34,262 nt of DNA from Rhizobiaceae bacterium (GTDB taxonomy: Bacteria > Pseudomonadota > Alphaproteobacteria > Rhizobiales > Rhizobiaceae). A model generated the notes under the pieces. The model worked only from the letters and a program-made list of their open reading frames with translations, made no database searches and was not told the origin of the DNA. Positions within the stretch are counted from its first letter, which is position 1. Every line of letters starts with the position of its first letter. Positions 8,561-16,587 of this stretch are shown here, piece by piece. The stretch is from the NCBI GenBank assembly GCA_905339215.1, contig CAJPFN010000109.1, positions 1-34,262 of the forward strand. Reading direction: 5' to 3'. Position numbers and translations under genes: made by a program.

Positions 8561-9973
8561 TTGAAAGTCCATGAAACCGCATCGACGGCAGTCGACCCCA
8601 GCGCAGCGGCAGAGCCCGGCCTCGCCCAGGTGCTCCAGGCCGTGCCCGTCGCGATCTACATGACGGATCCTGGTGGCAAGATCACCTTCTACAACGAGGC
8701 CGCAGCAGCCATGTGGGGACACCGCCCCGTGATCGGCGAGAGCCTGTGGTGCGGGTCCTGGGTGCTTCGTCACCGCGACGGGCGGCCGATGGCGCACGAT
8801 CAGTGTCCCATGGCGGCAGTGCTGCGCGGCGAGGAGCCGCCCTCCAACCTCGCGGTCCTGGAACGGCCCGACGGCACGCGCATTCCCTTCGTCGCCCATC
8901 CCGTCCTGCTGCGCGACGCCGCCGGCAACGTCGCCGGCGCGGTCAATACGATGGTCGAGGACACGGCGAGCGATACTCAGATGCGGCTCTCGGCGTTGGT
9001 CGAATCGACGACCGACGCCATCGTCAGCAAGAACCTGAACGGCACGATCATCAGCTGGAATCCGGCTGCGGAGCGCCTGTTCGGCTATACTGCCGCCGAC
9101 GCGGTCGGCATGCCGGTCACTCGGTTGATCCCCGACGACCGGCTGGCGGAGGAGCGCATCATCATCGACCGCATCAGCCGCGGCGAGCCCGTCGAGAGAT
9201 ACGAAACGCTCCGCCGGCGCAAGGACGGCTCGCTCGTTCCCGTCGAACTGTCGGTCTCGCCGATGAAGAACGCCGAGGGCGAGGTGTTCGGCGCTTCCAA
9301 GATCGCTCGCGACATCACCGCGCGCAAGGAGAGCGAGCACCGCATCCGCCTGCTCATGCGCGAGGTCAATCACCGGGTGAAGAACCAGTATGCGGTGATC
9401 CTGTCGATGATCAGGGAGACCGGCCGGCGGCTGCGCGACCCGAAAGAGTTCGAACGGCAGATCCGGGAGCGCATCATGGCGTTGTCGGCCTCCCATGACC
9501 TGCTCGTCACCGACGACTGGAAGGGCACGACGATCTTCGAGCTGGTGCTCGCCCAGCTCAGGCCGTTCAACGACGAGGGCAGGGTTTCCATCTCCGGCCC
9601 CGCGATCAAACTCAGGCCGAGCGCGGTGCAGTATCTCGGTATCGCCCTCCACGAACTCGCCGCCAATTCGGTGGTCTACGGCGTGCTGGCGCACAATGAG
9701 GGGCGCATCGCGGTCGAGTGGTCGGTCGACCCCGACGATAGCGGAAACGAGATCCTCACCCTGACCTGGACGGAGGAGGGCGGACCACAGCCCCTGTCCG
9801 GCTCCGGCGCCGGTTTCGGCACGGTGGTGCTCGAGCGCATCGCGCCGCAGGCGATGGGAGGCATCGGCAGCTTCGAACTCGGCGCGGGCGGCGTCACTTG
9901 GACGCTCACGGCGCCGATGGACCAGATCGCCGCAACCTACACGCCGGCCGGACCCTTCTCCGAGCTCGTTTGA
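8561..9973 (+). CDS. PAS-PAS HWE-family sensor histidine kinase
   Basis: A soluble sensor kinase of 470 residues. PAS domain 1 spans about 22-132 (YMTDPGGKITFYNEAAAAMW, then HDQCPM) and PAS domain 2 about 141-256 (TDAIVSKNLNGTIISWNPAA). The H-box is REVNHRVKNQYAVIL with the phospho-accepting His at 271. The ATPase domain has the N-box HELAANSVVYG (H364, N369) and the W-x-E motif WTEEGG (403-405), the two marks that define HWE kinases. No transmembrane segment or LOV cysteine is present, so the signal is probably cytosolic. The start is a TTG at 8561: a stop lies 36 bases upstream in frame and no ATG or GTG intervenes. HWE kinases often feed the PhyR-NepR-EcfG cascade, and the gene itself carries an EcfG-type promoter. 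No response regulator adjoins it. Confidence 0.92.
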   Translation: MKVHETASTAVDPSAAAEPGLAQVLQAVPVAIYMTDPGGKITFYNEAAAAMWGHRPVIGESLWCGSWVLRHRDGRPMAHDQCPMAAVLRGEEPPSNLAVLERPDGTRIPFVAHPVLLRDAAGNVAGAVNTMVEDTASDTQMRLSALVESTTDAIVSKNLNGTIISWNPAAERLFGYTAADAVGMPVTRLIPDDRLAEERIIIDRISRGEPVERYETLRRRKDGSLVPVELSVSPMKNAEGEVFGASKIARDITARKESEHRIRLLMREVNHRVKNQYAVILSMIRETGRRLRDPKEFERQIRERIMALSASHDLLVTDDWKGTTIFELVLAQLRPFNDEGRVSISGPAIKLRPSAVQYLGIALHELAANSVVYGVLAHNEGRIAVEWSVDPDDSGNEILTLTWTEEGGPQPLSGSGAGFGTVVLERIAPQAMGGIGSFELGAGGVTWTLTAPMDQIAATYTPAGPFSELV

Positions 9974-9993
9974 CCGATCGCGTGGCATCAGCG

Positions 9994-10018
9994 GGAACGG
10001 ACGAAGGCGGCGCCCGTT
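9994..10018 (+). promoter_or_regulatory. EcfG-type promoter for the EEP-YbhN operon (symmetric site)
   Basis: GGAAC at 9994-9998, 16-base spacer, CGTT at 10015-10018, pointing to the ATG at 10092 with a leader of about 67 bases. The site is symmetric: the reverse strand also reads GGAAC (10020-10016), 16 bases, CGTT (9999-9996), which would direct transcription back into the 3' end of the kinase gene. Confidence 0.7.
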
Positions 10019-10091
10019 CCGCCTCGATGGAAGCCACGCAACCCACCCCGCCAGGTCCTGGCGGCCGTTTCCCGACAGGATGGCGGCAGCC

Positions 10092-10823
10092 ATGCGCATC
10101 GTGACCTACAACGTCCGCCGCTGCCTCGGCCTCGATGGCGCATGCTCCCCGGGACGCATCGCCGAGGTGGTCGCGTCCTGCCGCGCCGACGTGGTTGCCC
10201 TGCAGGAACTCGACGTCAGGCGGGCGCGCAGCGGCCATGTCGACCAGGCCGAGGCCATCGCGCGGGAACTCGGTGCGGGCGACCTGTTCTTCCATCCTGC
10301 CTTTCGCCTGATCGATGAGGAATATGGCGACGCGGTGATAACGATGGGGCCGGCACGACTGGTGAAGTCCGGGCCGCTGCCATCCGCCTGGTCACCGTTT
10401 CCTGCCGAACCGCGCGGGGCGATCTGGCTGTCGGCGCGGATAGGCGGCGTCGACGTGCAGGTCATCAACACGCATCTCGGGCTTTTCCGCCGCGAGCGGC
10501 GGGCGCAGGCCGCCGCCCTGCTCGGTCCGGACTGGCTCGGTCATCCCGATTGCTGCGGCAATGTCGTCCTTGCCGGCGATCTCAACTCGATGCCTGGCGG
10601 CCGGGTGCATCGTGCCTTCGCCGCACGCCTGCGCGATGCGCATGCGGCCGCAGGCCCCGCGCCGCGCGCGACCTTCCCGTCGCGCTTCCCCACCGTTCGG
10701 ATCGACCACATCTTCGTCAGCGAGCCCGTCGAGGTGCTGTCTGCCGGCGTCGTGCGGACGGAACTGGCCCAGATCGCGTCGGACCATCTCCCCGTCGTGG
10801 CCAAGCTGAAGCTGGCAGAGTGA
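10092..10823 (+). CDS. Endonuclease/exonuclease/phosphatase (EEP) family hydrolase, YbhP-like
   Basis: The 243-residue protein has all EEP active-site blocks in order: TYNVRR (Asn), ALQELD (metal-binding Glu), NTHLGLF, LAGDLNSMPGG (Asp/Asn), RIDHIFVS and the terminal SDHLPV (Asp-His). It should be a Mg-dependent phosphodiesterase or phosphatase; substrates in this family range from DNA to phospholipid head groups. The ATG at 10092 has AGGA eleven bases upstream, while that at 10080 overlaps this site and was not chosen. The next gene is YbhN-like and a PLD gene converges from the other side, the same trio as E. coli ybhP-clsB-ybhN. A role in phospholipid or envelope metabolism is therefore inferred from context. 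Confidence 0.88.
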   Translation: MRIVTYNVRRCLGLDGACSPGRIAEVVASCRADVVALQELDVRRARSGHVDQAEAIARELGAGDLFFHPAFRLIDEEYGDAVITMGPARLVKSGPLPSAWSPFPAEPRGAIWLSARIGGVDVQVINTHLGLFRRERRAQAAALLGPDWLGHPDCCGNVVLAGDLNSMPGGRVHRAFAARLRDAHAAAGPAPRATFPSRFPTVRIDHIFVSEPVEVLSAGVVRTELAQIASDHLPVVAKLKLAE

Positions 10824-10909
10824 CGGCAACCTTGCGGGGTTCGGAGCAGACCGAAGCCAATGGATCGAGAACCGCCCGGGCGCGTTTCCCCGGGCAGGTG
10901 GAGAATCCC

Positions 10910-11926
10910 ATGATGGCCAGACAAGGCATTCGCCCGACGATGCTGAGCCGACCGGGCGAACGGTCGGGACGGCGGGGATTATTCCGCCGCCTTGCCAAGC
11001 CGGCGTTGGCGGCAGCGGCAGTCCTGATCGCAGCGATCCTGCTCTATCGCGCCCTGTCCAACTACAGCGTTGCGGATCTTGTCGACGCCGTCGCCAAGGT
11101 GTCCACCGTCAGGCTTCTGGCGGCTGGTGGCTTCGCGGCGGCGAGCTACCTTTGCCTGACCGGCTTCGACTACCTGGCGCTGCGGTATGCCGGCAGGCCG
11201 CTCGCCTATCCCCGCGCCGCCCTGGCGTCGTTCACCAGCCTGTCTCTTGGCCACAATATCGGCTTCGCGGCGCTGAGCAGCGGCGCCGTGCGCTATCGCT
11301 TCTATTCGCGCTGGGGCCTGGACGCCGTCGACGTCGGCAGGGTGATCCTGTTCTGCGGCGCAACCGTGGGGCTTGGCCTGATGACGCTCGGCGGCGTCGC
11401 CCTCGTCACCCTGTCCGGGACTGCAGCCGAGCTTACCGGCCTCGGCCGCGCAACGGTGCTGGCGCTCGGCGCGGCGAACCTCGCCCTGGTCGGCTCCTAT
11501 CTCCTGGTCGCCGGCCTGCGCCGCGCGCCCTTCCGGCTATGGAGATGGCGGATGGAGATGCCCGAACTCCGCCTCGCGCTCGCTCAGGTCTGCATCGGCG
11601 CCTTGAACTTCTCCCTCGTCGCCGCCTGCCTGCATCAGGCGACCATGGCGATCGCCGACGTTCCCTTCTTCGGTGTCGCGTCCGTCTACGTCATTGCCAA
11701 CGTCACCGCCCTTATCGCCCATGTTCCAGGCGGCTGGGGCGTCATCGAAACCGTGGTGATGCGGCTCCTGCCCGGCGCCGAAATCATCGGCGCGGTGCTC
11801 GTCTTCCGCATCGTCTACTATCTCGTGCCGCTGGCGCTGGGCGCCGCCGCGCTCGCGATTTCGGAAATGGTGTTGCGCCGCAGGAAGAACCTGGCCGCCG
11901 GAGAGAAGTTCGCAGCCGCCGAGTAG
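10910..11926 (+). CDS. YbhN/UPF0104-type integral membrane protein (LPG synthase-like TM domain)
   Basis: The 338-residue inner-membrane protein has about eight hydrophobic segments. Family-typical stretches are SLSLGHNIGFAALSSGAVRYRFYSRWGL, quoted in part as GHNIGFAALSSGAVRYRFY, and NVTALIAHVPGGWGVIETV, which match the transmembrane half of lysylphosphatidylglycerol synthases. There is no aminoacyl-transferase domain. The ATG at 10910 follows AGGTGGAG by six bases; a second ATG lies one codon later. It is 86 bases after the EEP gene and probably cotranscribed from the site at 9994. Partnership with a cardiolipin-synthase-like PLD enzyme is the usual context for YbhN. The molecular role of UPF0104 proteins remains uncertain; lipid transport is one proposal. 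Confidence 0.85.
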   Translation: MMARQGIRPTMLSRPGERSGRRGLFRRLAKPALAAAAVLIAAILLYRALSNYSVADLVDAVAKVSTVRLLAAGGFAAASYLCLTGFDYLALRYAGRPLAYPRAALASFTSLSLGHNIGFAALSSGAVRYRFYSRWGLDAVDVGRVILFCGATVGLGLMTLGGVALVTLSGTAAELTGLGRATVLALGAANLALVGSYLLVAGLRRAPFRLWRWRMEMPELRLALAQVCIGALNFSLVAACLHQATMAIADVPFFGVASVYVIANVTALIAHVPGGWGVIETVVMRLLPGAEIIGAVLVFRIVYYLVPLALGAAALAISEMVLRRRKNLAAGEKFAAAE

Positions 11927-11967
11927 CGCCGCGTTGCGCTCGCCAGGCCGTGTTCAGCAGGTAACCT

Positions 11968-13464
11968 TCAAGTCGCTACTTTCCCGAACGGCCATAGCCG
12001 GCTCAGCGTCCGGCGAAACCGGCGCTTCGGGTCGAGCAGCGGAGTGAGGAAGACCGGCGTCGTCGGCCCGTCCTCGGTCAGCGCCTCGAAGGGCTTCAGA
12101 CAGCGCGGTCCGCAATTCAACCGGTCGATCGCGGCGATCAGCGAGCCTGTCCGGCCGATTGCCTCGGCAACCTCCGCCCGCGTCGCACCAAGGTGTTCGG
12201 CGACGAGTTCGTCGCGCAGGTCGCGGATGGCGAACCGGTCTTCCGCGTCGGCCGCCTCGATGCCGAGGTCGAGTTCGGTGTCGAGCCCGATCGAGCGGTT
12301 GTTCAGGTTCGACGAGCCGATCCTGACGAAGACGTCGTCGACGATGATGAGCTTGGCATGGATGAGCACCTGTTGCGGCCCGTCGGGAGTCGGCACGCAG
12401 GGATAAAGAACGCGGAGGCGGCCGTTGTGGTCCGCTCGAGCCAGCCGGCGGATGAGGCGGTCGCGATTGGCGCCCATGATCCATTGCTCGATCAGCGCGT
12501 GCGATCGGTGCGTCATGAGAATCACCACCTCGGGCCCGTCGGGTTCCTCCAGGCGACGCAACAGCGCCCGGCCTGTCGACGAGGCGGTCAGGTACTGCGC
12601 CTCGATGTAGATCGCCTGGCGGGCGCTGGCGATGGCATCGTTGGTCAGCCGCGCCGCCTCGACGACCGACCGACGCAGGCCGAAGGCGGGGATCGTCCGC
12701 GCGACGGCGACCCGAACGCCGCGAAAATGCGGGACCGTCGTCGACGGCCATGGATCGTCGCCCTCCCGACAGAAGCCGTCCAGTTCCTCGTTGCAGGCGT
12801 TCCGCCAGCGATCCCGGGCAACGCGCGCCACCGCCCGCGCCGCGTCGCCGTCGACCACCATCTGGATGTCATGGACCGGCGGGTAGGCGTTGCCGTCGGG
12901 GTCGATGCGATCAGGATCGCCGATCCGGTGTTCGGGTGTGTCCCAGCGGCGAACGGTGAGATCGATCCCGCCGACGAAGGCAATGCAGTCGTCGACGACG
13001 ACGATCTTCTGATGGTGCGCCGCATAGAACGGATGGTGGGTGTCGAGTTTGATCCGGATGCGCGGGTGTTCCTGCCATGGCGCGCCGAACAGCATCTGCC
13101 CGATATCGCCGGGCGCGTGGATGAGCGACGTACTCCAGACGAGGATGCGCACGGAAAGGTCCGGCCTTTCCTCGACGAGCGCGCGCAAGAGCTCGCCGAG
13201 CGGCGGCGAATCCTCCCGGGCGGCATCCTGGCGGAGCCTGATGCGTCCGTCGAAGTCCCACCCGACGATGAGGATCGAGCGGCGGGCGTTGCGCAACGCT
13301 TCCTCCAGACTGGCGAAGTAAGCGGCGCCGTCGATCAGCGCGGCGGCGCGATCCGCCCAGGCGATCTCACGGCAGTTGGTTCCGGCATGCAGGATCGTCG
13401 GCCTGTCACTCGCCCCGTCGGCGCTGCTGCCTTGCCTTGCCGAAATGATGGCCGACATATCCAT
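11968..13464 (-). CDS. Phospholipase D / cardiolipin synthase-like enzyme (two HKD motifs)
   Basis: The 498-residue protein has two complete HxK(x)4D motifs: HHQKIVVVDD (H151, K153, D158) and HAKLIIVDD (H369, K371, D376), the latter followed by GSSNLNNRS. A single polypeptide therefore forms the usual PLD active site. There is no signal peptide or transmembrane segment. It may act as cardiolipin synthase (ClsB/C-like) or phospholipase D at the inner membrane. The start at 13464 was chosen because an EcfG-type promoter at 13502-13527 lies inside the longer open frame that reaches 13563, so the longer start would be upstream of the transcript; GGAGG lies 17 bases away, which is distant. It converges on the YbhN-like gene with 41 bases between stops. 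Confidence 0.88.
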   Translation of the reverse strand: MDMSAIISARQGSSADGASDRPTILHAGTNCREIAWADRAAALIDGAAYFASLEEALRNARRSILIVGWDFDGRIRLRQDAAREDSPPLGELLRALVEERPDLSVRILVWSTSLIHAPGDIGQMLFGAPWQEHPRIRIKLDTHHPFYAAHHQKIVVVDDCIAFVGGIDLTVRRWDTPEHRIGDPDRIDPDGNAYPPVHDIQMVVDGDAARAVARVARDRWRNACNEELDGFCREGDDPWPSTTVPHFRGVRVAVARTIPAFGLRRSVVEAARLTNDAIASARQAIYIEAQYLTASSTGRALLRRLEEPDGPEVVILMTHRSHALIEQWIMGANRDRLIRRLARADHNGRLRVLYPCVPTPDGPQQVLIHAKLIIVDDVFVRIGSSNLNNRSIGLDTELDLGIEAADAEDRFAIRDLRDELVAEHLGATRAEVAEAIGRTGSLIAAIDRLNCGPRCLKPFEALTEDGPTTPVFLTPLLDPKRRFRRTLSRLWPFGKVAT

Positions 13465-13501
13465 GGTGCGAATTGCGGTCGCCTCCCCGAAACGGGCCTT
13501 C

Positions 13502-13527
13502 AACGCGGCTTCCGCCTTCCGGGTTCC
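13502..13527 (-). promoter_or_regulatory. EcfG-type promoter for the PLD gene
   Basis: Reverse strand reads GGAAC (13527-13523), 17 bases, CGTT (13505-13502). Transcription should begin near 13495, about 30 bases before the ATG at 13464. Confidence 0.65.
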
Positions 13528-13580
13528 CGAAAGCCAGCGAAGGTCGTCCGGACAAGGAACCATCCGGCTTCTGAAGGATT

Positions 13581-13597
13581 ACGTCCTTGAAGGACGT
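13581..13597. repeat. Perfect 17-base palindrome (possible operator or leader hairpin)
   Basis: Arms ACGTCCTT (13581-13588) and AAGGACGT (13590-13597) flank a central G. It lies between the reverse-strand PLD promoter and the TTG start of the lipoprotein at 13628, in a gap that otherwise codes for nothing obvious. It could be a repressor site or a short hairpin in the lipoprotein leader. Confidence 0.5.
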
Positions 13598-13627
13598 GCA
13601 AGAGCACGGCAGCCTGGGAGATGGAAG

Positions 13628-13873
13628 TTGGATAGTGCCTTGTGCGGAATTTGCGGCGGTCTCGCGTTGCTCGCCATCGCGGGTTGTAGTGAGTCCCCAA
13701 CGTCAAGGGCCGAGGGAGAGCCTGCGGGAACCGGCTATCCGGATGACCGGGTGATCACCAACAGCGTCCCCGCCGAGCCAGAGGTCGACCGCGATCCGAC
13801 GCCGGAAACCGGCACCGGTGGCGCGATACCGGGCGGCGGCGGCGCCGGAGCGAACGGGCAGCGACAGCCGTAG
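13628..13873 (+). CDS. Small lipoprotein, function unknown
   Basis: The 81-residue product starts at TTG 13628 with GGGAG about seven bases upstream. The N-terminus is a lipoprotein signal: short polar start, hydrophobic core, lipobox LAIAGC|SE with the lipidated Cys near residue 19. The remaining 60 residues are Pro/Gly/Glu-rich and low in complexity (PEVDRDPTPETGTGG, then a Gly-rich end), so it is probably disordered. The frame is open further upstream but only the part from 13628 looks like protein. It precedes otsA by 65 bases on the same strand and could share its transcript. Confidence 0.65.
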   Translation: MDSALCGICGGLALLAIAGCSESPTSRAEGEPAGTGYPDDRVITNSVPAEPEVDRDPTPETGTGGAIPGGGGAGANGQRQP

Positions 13874-13938
13874 CCGCAACCGCGACGGAAGGGAGGAAAG
13901 GGGAGGGCCGGGAGGTCCTGAGGGGGAGCTTGGCGGAC

Positions 13939-15372
13939 ATGAACAGACTGGTGATCGTCTCTAACCGGGTGGCCGACCTGCGCAGCAATTCGCAGTCGGG
14001 CGGCCTGGCGGTTGGTCTGGCCGATGCGCTGCGGGCGCGGGGCGGTATCTGGTTCGGCTGGGATGGGACGACGTCGGACGACCTCGCCGCGCCCACCGTC
14101 GACGATATCGGCCCGGTTCGCACCATCGCCGCACCGCTCACCGAAACGGACTACAATGAATACTATGTCGGGTTCGCCAACAGCGTGCTGTGGCCGCTGT
14201 TCCACTATCGGCTCGACCTGGTCGACTACCGGACCGAATTCCACGACGGCTACATGCGCGTCAACGAACGGCTCGCGGAGACGCTTCTGTCCGAACTGCG
14301 CGCCGATGACGTGATATGGGTGCACGACTATCACCTCATCCCCTTTGCCGCCTGCCTGAGGGCGCTGGGATGCCGGCAGAGGATCGGCTTCTTCCTGCAT
14401 ATCCCTTTCCCGCCGCCCGATCTGCTCACCGCGACGCCCAACCATGTGGCGCTGGTCGAAGCGCTTCTCGAATACGACGTCGTCGGTCTCCAGACCTCCA
14501 GCGACGCGGCCAACCTTAAGCGCTATCTCGCCGAGCAGCTCGGCCGCGAGGTCGGCGAGGACGGCCGCGTCGACGTCGGCGGCAGATCGGTACTCGTCGG
14601 ACGGTTCCCGATCGGTATCGACGCCGCCGCCTTCGCCGAAATGGCGCGGTTGCCGAGTTCCGACGTCGAACTCGACACGCTGAGGCAACGGATCCTCGGC
14701 CGCAAGCAGATCATCGGCGTCGACCGGCTGGACTATTCGAAGGGGCTCCCCGAACGGCTCTCGGCCTTCGAGCGCCTGCTCTCGCGGCATCCCGAACTGG
14801 AGCGGGCGGTCAGCCTGCTGCAGATAGCGCCGCCGACCCGCGAGGACGTCAGCGCCTATCCGACGATCCGCAAGGAGCTCGAGGGGATGACCGGCTCGAT
14901 CAACGGCCGCTTCGCCGACATCAACTGGACGCCGGTCCGCTACATTCACCGCGCCGTTCCGCGCGAACGGCTCGCCAGCCTTTTCCGCGCCAGCCAGGTG
15001 GGCCTGGTGACACCGTTGCGTGACGGCATGAACCTGGTGGCCAAGGAATACGTTGCCGCGCAGGACCCGGACGATCCCGGCGTGCTCGTGCTCTCGCAGT
15101 TCGCCGGGGCGGCCGAGGAACTCGAGGAGGCCCTGATCGTCAACCCCTATGACGCCGACGACGTCGCCGACCGGCTCTACGAGGCGCTGACGATGCCGCT
15201 CGACGAACGCAGCGACCGGCACGCCGCCCTTCACCGGCGCATCCTGCACCAGGACGCACGAGCCTGGCTGGAGGGTTTCCTGGCACGCCTCGACGAGGCG
15301 GACGCCGCCGAGGCGGTGTGTCGGCCCATCCCGCGAACGGAGCGGTTGCTGCCGCGGGCGGCTGAACGGTGA
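13939..15372 (+). CDS. otsA: Alpha,alpha-trehalose-phosphate synthase (UDP- or GDP-forming)
   Basis: A cytosolic GT20 enzyme joining a nucleotide-glucose donor to glucose-6-phosphate to give trehalose-6-phosphate, an osmo- and desiccation protectant precursor. The 477-residue product shows the family order: VSNRV (N-terminus), [23 protein letters not shown] (written here as [11 protein letters not shown]), [23 protein letters not shown], and the donor-binding [15 protein letters not shown]. The start at 13939 yields [11 protein letters not shown] with GGGGGAG ten bases upstream; a TTG three codons earlier is less likely. No otsB phosphatase gene is in the window, so dephosphorylation must be encoded elsewhere. 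No exact EcfG-type site was seen directly upstream. Confidence 0.95.
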   Translation: MNRLVIVSNRVADLRSNSQSGGLAVGLADALRARGGIWFGWDGTTSDDLAAPTVDDIGPVRTIAAPLTETDYNEYYVGFANSVLWPLFHYRLDLVDYRTEFHDGYMRVNERLAETLLSELRADDVIWVHDYHLIPFAACLRALGCRQRIGFFLHIPFPPPDLLTATPNHVALVEALLEYDVVGLQTSSDAANLKRYLAEQLGREVGEDGRVDVGGRSVLVGRFPIGIDAAAFAEMARLPSSDVELDTLRQRILGRKQIIGVDRLDYSKGLPERLSAFERLLSRHPELERAVSLLQIAPPTREDVSAYPTIRKELEGMTGSINGRFADINWTPVRYIHRAVPRERLASLFRASQVGLVTPLRDGMNLVAKEYVAAQDPDDPGVLVLSQFAGAAEELEEALIVNPYDADDVADRLYEALTMPLDERSDRHAALHRRILHQDARAWLEGFLARLDEADAAEAVCRPIPRTERLLPRAAER

Positions 15373-15432
15373 CGGCAAGGTCCAGCGCCATCCGTTGCAC
15401 AAGCGGCATTCGTCGCCCGCGGCGATCCAGCG

Positions 15433-15457
15433 GGAACCGCAACGGGGGTCCGGCGTT
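15433..15457 (+). promoter_or_regulatory. EcfG-type promoter for the AI-2E transporter gene, almost at its start codon
   Basis: GGAAC at 15433-15437, 16-base spacer, CGTT at 15454-15457. The ATG at 15466 is only 8 bases past the -10 box, so the transcript would be leaderless or nearly so. No ribosome site precedes that ATG, which fits. Confidence 0.65.
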
Positions 15458-15465
15458 CTGGCGCC

Positions 15466-16554
15466 ATGCAATACGTCAAGAAGCCGCCGATCGTCCGGCT
15501 TCCCCCCAAGACAGGCGTCGAACTTCTGCTCGTCCATTCGGCCCAGGTCGCCATGGTCGTGGCCGGACTGGTGGCGTTCGTCTTCGCGCTGCACGCCGGA
15601 CGGGTCGTGCTCGCGCCGCTGGCGCTTTCGGTGGTGATCGGGCTGATGCTCGGCCCGGTCGCCGTCTTCCTCGAGCGGCGAAGCGTGCCGCCGGGGCTGT
15701 CGGCGCTGCTCGTCGTGCTGGTCTTCCTGGTGCTGCTGGCGGTGGTTGTCGCCGCGATCGCGGCGCCGCTGTCGTTCTGGCTGGAACGCGGGCCGGAGAT
15801 CTGGCGTCAGCTGCAGACGCGCATCCTCGAACTGCGCGAGCCGCTGGAGGCGCTGAAGGGCTTGCGCGACCGGTTGCGCGAAGTGACCGGGGAGACAGGG
15901 CTCGCCGTGGAGATCGCCGACGGATCGCCGGTCGAAAACCTTGCAGTGACCGCGCCGACGCTGGTCGGACAGGTGCTGCTGTTCCTCGCCGGCCTCTATT
16001 TCTTCGTCGCGACGCGCCATCAGACGCGCACCGCCGTGCTCGGTCTCTGCGTCTCGCGCCGGCTGCGCTGGCGGGTCGCCCATGTCTTCCGCGACGTCGA
16101 GCGGATGGTCTCGACCTATCTCCTGTCGATCACGGTGATCAATGTCGGACTCGGCGTTGCGGTCTCGGTGGCGATGTGGCTGGTCGGCGTCGAGTCGCCT
16201 CTCCTTTGGGGCGTCCTCGCCGGCGTGCTGAACTACGTCATCTATGTCGGCCCGGCGATCATGGCGGCCATCCTCTTCGCGGTCGGCCTGGCGACGTTCG
16301 ACGGCTTCGCCGCCAGCCTGGTGCCGCCGCTCGTCTATCTTCTCCTGAACCTGATCGAGGCGCAGTTCGTGACGCCGACGGTAATCGGCCGGACCCTGAC
16401 GATGAACCCGTTCATCGTGCTTTTCGCGCTGGCCTTCTGGCTGTGGATCTGGGGACCGCTCGGCGGCTTCATCGCCGTGCCGGCCCTGCTGATCGTCTAC
16501 GCGATCGTCGGCAACATCGTGCCGGGCGTCGACTGGACGGCGCGGCGCGGATAG
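15466..16554 (+). CDS. AI-2E family transporter (PerM/TqsA-like membrane protein)
   Basis: The 362-residue inner-membrane protein has two N-terminal hydrophobic hairpins (about residues 24-105), a soluble middle region (about 106-160) and a C-terminal membrane half. The latter holds family blocks such as WGVLAGVLNYVIYVGPAI, LLLNLIEAQFVTPTVIGRTL and NPFIVLFALAFWLWIWGPLG. Relatives include TqsA (autoinducer-2 export) and Na+/H+ antiporters, so the substrate is open. The N-terminus MQYVKKPPIVRLPPK is usual for rhizobial relatives. The last 273 bases of the gene and some following DNA recur at 19469-19757. The gene converges on the fusion gene that ends at 16588. Confidence 0.9.
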   Translation: MQYVKKPPIVRLPPKTGVELLLVHSAQVAMVVAGLVAFVFALHAGRVVLAPLALSVVIGLMLGPVAVFLERRSVPPGLSALLVVLVFLVLLAVVVAAIAAPLSFWLERGPEIWRQLQTRILELREPLEALKGLRDRLREVTGETGLAVEIADGSPVENLAVTAPTLVGQVLLFLAGLYFFVATRHQTRTAVLGLCVSRRLRWRVAHVFRDVERMVSTYLLSITVINVGLGVAVSVAMWLVGVESPLLWGVLAGVLNYVIYVGPAIMAAILFAVGLATFDGFAASLVPPLVYLLLNLIEAQFVTPTVIGRTLTMNPFIVLFALAFWLWIWGPLGGFIAVPALLIVYAIVGNIVPGVDWTARRG

Positions 16555-16570
16555 CGGCCGGGTGAAAGGG
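16282..16570 (+). repeat. Direct repeat copy A: 3' end of the AI-2E gene
   Basis: This 289-base stretch matches 19469-19757 in the same orientation with about 11 differences counted by eye (about 96% identity). Within the coding part seven changes are silent and three are conservative (Phe/Leu, Phe/Ile, Ile/Val). The two copies flank the TetR and fusion genes. Confidence 0.9.
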
Positions 16571-16587
16571 GCGCCGGCCACCGGACG

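Noticed and set aside
8339-10099. A 586-codon reverse open frame opposite the HWE kinase
   Set aside because: The kinase carries all HWE motifs; the antisense frame is compositionally odd and lacks any recognised domain.
16556-16579. GGCCGG / CCGGCC hairpin between the AI-2E gene and the fusion gene as a terminator
   Set aside because: Only 6 bp with a 12-base loop and no T-run; not strong enough to list.
13735-16581. A 948-codon open frame on the reverse strand opposite otsA and the AI-2E gene
   Set aside because: It is Arg/Asp/His-rich with no domain, and lies antisense to two clear genes; an artefact of high-GC coding DNA.
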